A DNA stretch of 64,000 bases, taken from Talinum fruticosum. Lineage: Eukaryota > Streptophyta > Magnoliopsida > Caryophyllales > Talinaceae. Below, in pieces: positions 60,640-64,000 of this stretch (position 1 is its first letter; every line of letters begins with the position of its first letter). The position numbers were made by a program, and so were the translations under genes. Under the pieces are notes generated by a model that was not told the origin of the DNA, did not search any database, and saw only the letters and a list, made by a program, of their open reading frames with translations. The DNA lies in the NCBI GenBank assembly GCA_021018815.1, contig JAITYX010000137.1, forward strand, positions 310,001 to 374,000, in the 5' to 3' direction.

Positions 60640-62529
60640 TCTTTCAAAAATTGGCTCGGGATACCTATGAGTTTGAGCATGTCAGAGGGACTTTAGGTCA
60701 ACCTACTCATGATTGATATGCATTTCCTGCTAATTCTTTCTTACAAGATTAATATACGTTCAATTATCCTTATTACTCAGTGTTATGCTCCTGTTATGTG
60801 CGATTATTGTCAATCTAGTAACCATTAATGATATGACTAATATAATGATGGAAAGCACTAATAGGATTATTAAGGTTAAAGTTTCTCAATTTGTTGATCC
60901 AATTAAGGAAGATTTTCATTTGCATGAGCATGCCTCTAATGTAGAATGTCCTGAATCTGAAGTTAGTCTTTATGATGATTTTCAGCATTCATTTTCTTCT
61001 AGATCTGATTTTCATGGTGATACACATTTTTCTAACCTTAAGGAAAAGAATGCCCTCTCTATGCCTCTTTCTTCTGACCTTTGGACCCGAACCTAGCACA
61101 CCGGTGGACACCACTGGTCTTAATTTTTTTCTAACTCACCTACCCTTTTGACTGTCTTGTGAGTTTGAGAAGGGTGAGAGACTCGAAGATCATACTAGTT
61201 GCGAGAATGAACATGATGCATTTATTGATTAAAGGTCATATTAGTATAAAAGAGGATGTTGTTTTGAGCATATTGACCTACCTATGCATGCTAATTCTCA
61301 TATTGTGAACTTTGATAGTTACATTTTCTCTGTCAAATATGAGTCCTTTTCATGTGGATTTGATTACAATGAAGAATGTGATGATAATTTCTTTGTTGAT
61401 TATGAGTCCTTTTCCTTTCCCATCATGACTGATCATTAATTTAAATCCTCTAACTCCATATATTTATGAGAACTTTTTATTTTTTATATCTGAGGTATCA
61501 TGAGATTATTTTTTAACCCTTTAGTATGTAAATTTATTTTAAGGTACCTTGAGGTATGATGAGTTTTTTTTTCACTCTCTGGAGTGCCATGTTGGCATAA
61601 ATTATGTAAATGATATTTTTACCCCTAACTTTTTTGTAAATAAGAAGGAAAATTATTAAAAAAGGAGACTTCTTTTGTTCATATAAAATTCGTCCAAATA
61701 TATTTAGTGGTTGTTTTTCTCTCGTCTTCTCTTAATGTTTTTTAATAAAATAAAGAAATAAATTTAAAAAAGAGGCTTTTTTCTTTTTACAGAATTCCTT
61801 TAAATGTTCATTACATAGATAGCATAATTACATAAGCTTAATTGAGATGACAATTTTTTTCTTTTCAATTTTTTTAATAAAATAACCCCATATATAAAAT
61901 GGATAGGTTATCAGGCATGAAAAATATGCATAGTCAAGTTACATTAATACATAACGTAATTATATAAATTTTATCTTGCAAATGATAAGCTATATTTTTT
62001 CAAAACATGCATTGGTGCCCTAAAATAACTCTCTAATTCTCTCTTCTAGGAGAAACAACTAACTATATTTTATCTATATATGTTTTAGGAGAGAGAACTA
62101 AATACATTTGGAGGAATTTTATATAAACAAAAGAAGTCTCCTTTCTTAATAATTTGCTCTTCTTATTTATAAAAAATTAGGGGTAAAAATATCATTTACA
62201 TAATTTTTGTCTACTTGGCATTTCGGAGGGTTAAAAAATAAATTCAACATACCTTAAGGTACCTTAAAAAATTTATATACCAGAGGGTTAGAAAAATAAA
62301 TTCATCATACCTCGGGGTACAAAAAAATAAAATGTTTTACTTTATGATTATGAGACTTTTGTATCTATTAATCTTAATTCAAACCGGACTCTCAAATATG
62401 TTGACACTTGAAGTGGAGGACTTAAGACCTACTTGTTTTCCTGGACAACTCATTCATGATGATAAAATTTCTAAGTTGAAAACAAGTTTGTTGGCTGATT
62501 GTGAATATGTCTACCTGTTTGATGTTTGA
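60640..62529 (+). mobile_element. Gag-like remnant of a Ty3/Gypsy-type retrotransposon
   Basis: The + strand encodes MCDYCQSSNH (about 60797-60826) and ESEVSLYDDFQHSFSSRSDF (60955-61014). These motifs recur in a widespread plant Gypsy-type family, from memory. Stops are frequent. Matching sequence resumes after the insertion at 61487-62320 with YDYETF- and DLRPTCFPGQLIHDDKISKL-like stretches (about 62340-62490). No RT or integrase is visible. Confidence 0.5.
61487..62320. mobile_element. Long-TIR (about 220 bp) non-autonomous element
   Basis: Left arm 61487-61708 and right arm 62098-62320 are strongly matching inverted copies. Shared blocks include GAGGTATNATGA, GGTACCTT-AGGTAT, AATTATGTAAATGATATTTT and GGAGACTTCTTTTGTT. 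The interior is short and noncoding. Long arms suggest a Mutator-like MITE, though a 9-bp target duplication was not found. It interrupts the gag remnant. Confidence 0.75.
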
Positions 62530-63640
62530 GCTCAACAATTTTATAAGTTGAAATGAGTCCTTATTGGTGTTGCATTGAGTTTATGGACGTACTCTCTTTG
62601 TCACCAACTCGCTAATCTTTGTTGCCTTTATTTGGCGGCGAGCTCGTCCTGCATATTTGATAAGCTACTACGTGCTATAATTGGATTTTATTTAAGATAG
62701 TAGCACGACTTGATTTGGAGTGGCTAACACTTTATGATTATCCATTTGAAATGATTTCGACAAGCTTTAACTTAGGTGTACCCGACACCTAATTTGGTAT
62801 AGTCGTTCCTCTCTGTTCTCCTTTTACGTTTCTTTTGTAAACATTTGATGCTGTATATTTTGAATTTTTCTTGAGAATATGATTTTATTTTTGTCATTTC
62901 CTCTTTCAAGTTTAGAGTCTTGTTCTTTTTCTTTTCTTTTATTTTCTGAAATATTATTTTTATTTGTTATGTATGTTTTGCTTTTTATTTTTGAAATTTT
63001 ATCTTCCTTTTACGGTTTCTTACACTCATAATGAGGACATTGTGAATTTTAAGTGTACGGGTGCACGTGCTCCCCTCGAGTTCAAATTTAGGGAGCACAA
63101 AAATTCCTCTTTTGAGGGATTTGAGTGAGGGAGGTAGTTGTGCTTGACATGTTCCCCTCTCGAGGCCGTTACAACCCTTTGGACTTCCCTTAAATAGGGG
63201 ATCCAAGCGGATGGGGCAACTTACGGATCCAAAAAAAATGTGTGGAGGGTGGGAACCTATATTTTTTTTAAAAAATCACTTTGTTTTTATTTTTGGGGAT
63301 CTGTATCATCATAGTTGATTCTTGATCTCTAGTAGCTTGAGTGTTAGTTACATACCAGTAGAATGTGCATGACTGAACCTTTAGCCTATGATATAATTTT
63401 TGGCCTTTCATAATAACCATATCTCATGTGCTCGATTATGTAACTACCTTGTACATTAAATTATCAAATCTTGGTGTTACATTGTTGAGTTAAGTCGTGA
63501 CCTCTTTGTCTGGTTAGTTGGCTTCTAAGCTCTCGAAAAAAAAATGAAAAAAATGAGAACTTGAATAAAATATTTGACTCCGACACTCGTTATTCAAAAC
63601 CACTATCTTTATTTTAGATCATTAATTGGCTTAAATATGT
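62530..63640. other. Probable retrotransposon-derived DNA without clear domains
   Basis: No conserved protein was recognised. A TAGTTGTGCTTGACATG stretch with G-rich patches (63110-63260) may be the 3' part of the Gypsy-type remnant. Confidence 0.3.
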
Positions 63641-63649
63641 GTTTAATAT

Positions 63650-64000
63650 GTATTTCCTTCGGAAGCTCGAGCCAAAGCCAAAGGGGTACTTTCTTGCTCC
63701 CTCCCCGCCGCCCGCGAACTATCTCGGAATGAGTTTCGGGAGAACCCGGTGGAGGCTCGCTATACGGGCTACTTGGATAAAGAGATGCAAGGTGTCACGG
63801 GACAATTCACTCGAACTTAGGACCCGTGCGGCGCTAGCAAACTAGGCTCGAGACCCTCTTATGAGCTTGCTAGTAAGCCTTAGCGATGCTTGACTTAAGC
63901 TTGAGAGAGCTAAGTAAGCAAGGAACACTTAGAGAGAGAGTTTGGGAGAATGCTTTGTGTATTGAACTCTTGGAAATGGATCATTACAAATGAGGACCCC
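63650..64000. mobile_element. Possible LTR or leader, cut by the window edge
   Basis: The composition becomes GC-richer, with GAGAGAGAGTTTGGGAGAATG and CTTAGCGATGCTTGACTTAA-type stretches like those in plant LTR R/U5 regions. No TG/CA ends or second copy are visible, so this is tentative. Confidence 0.25.

Noticed and set aside
1..64000. A bacterial-type or CRISPR-like system
   Set aside because: No regularly spaced repeats with variable spacers and no operon structure; all signals are those of a plant nuclear genome.

Overview
The window reads as nuclear DNA of a flowering plant, probably a eudicot. It is AT-rich, its genes have short exons with GT-AG introns, and plant-type transposons (CACTA, L1-type LINEs, Copia, Gypsy-like, MITEs) fill most of it. 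No tRNA, rRNA or CRISPR was seen, and I cannot name the species.

Two host genes are well supported, and they are arranged tail to tail. On the + strand (9276-19634, 11 exons) is a leucine-rich-repeat protein of about 1,079 residues resembling STK11/LKB1-interacting protein. On the - strand (32708-23694, 6 exons) is SURF1, a mitochondrial cytochrome c oxidase assembly factor of about 345 residues. Splice phases agree at every junction in both genes if three missing single bases are allowed: T-run 12575-12580, A-run 13221-13225, and A/G-run 25545-25551. With those bases counted, both coding lengths become multiples of three. This pattern looks more like homopolymer consensus errors than gene decay.

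Layout: 1-1188 is the right end of a CACTA element. 1290-6325 is a decayed LINE. 8190-8660 is a repeated purine-rich block upstream of the LRR gene. 8946-20182 is the LRR gene, with a hAT-like element in intron 5 and a coding-like antisense stretch in intron 2. 20692-22599 holds small non-autonomous elements. 23694-32708 is SURF1; its second intron is about 6.6 kb and holds LINE fragments on the opposite strand, one of them interrupted by a 481-bp TIR element. A 1,020-bp Tourist-like element sits about 100 bp upstream of the SURF1 start codon.

From 34989 to 49582 the DNA is a stack of transposons. An element with long terminal inverted repeats (34989-45359) contains an 8.06-kb CACTA element (36071-44128). 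That CACTA carries a Transposase_24/Ulp1-type gene, which is itself split by a 3,098-bp solo LTR (39704-42801) flanked by a perfect 5-bp duplication. A second, internally deleted CACTA follows (45779-49582).

49583-64000 is accessory DNA: a compound trinucleotide microsatellite inside a MITE-like element, four 84-bp tandem repeats, a Stowaway-like MITE with a sister copy at 22341, a truncated Copia pol gene abutting a nearly full LINE, and a Gypsy-type gag remnant interrupted by a long-TIR element. The right edge resembles an LTR cut by the window. I found no convincing new biological system. The most informative items are the nested transposon stack, the Ulp1-bearing CACTA, and the matching pattern of single-base frameshifts in both host genes.
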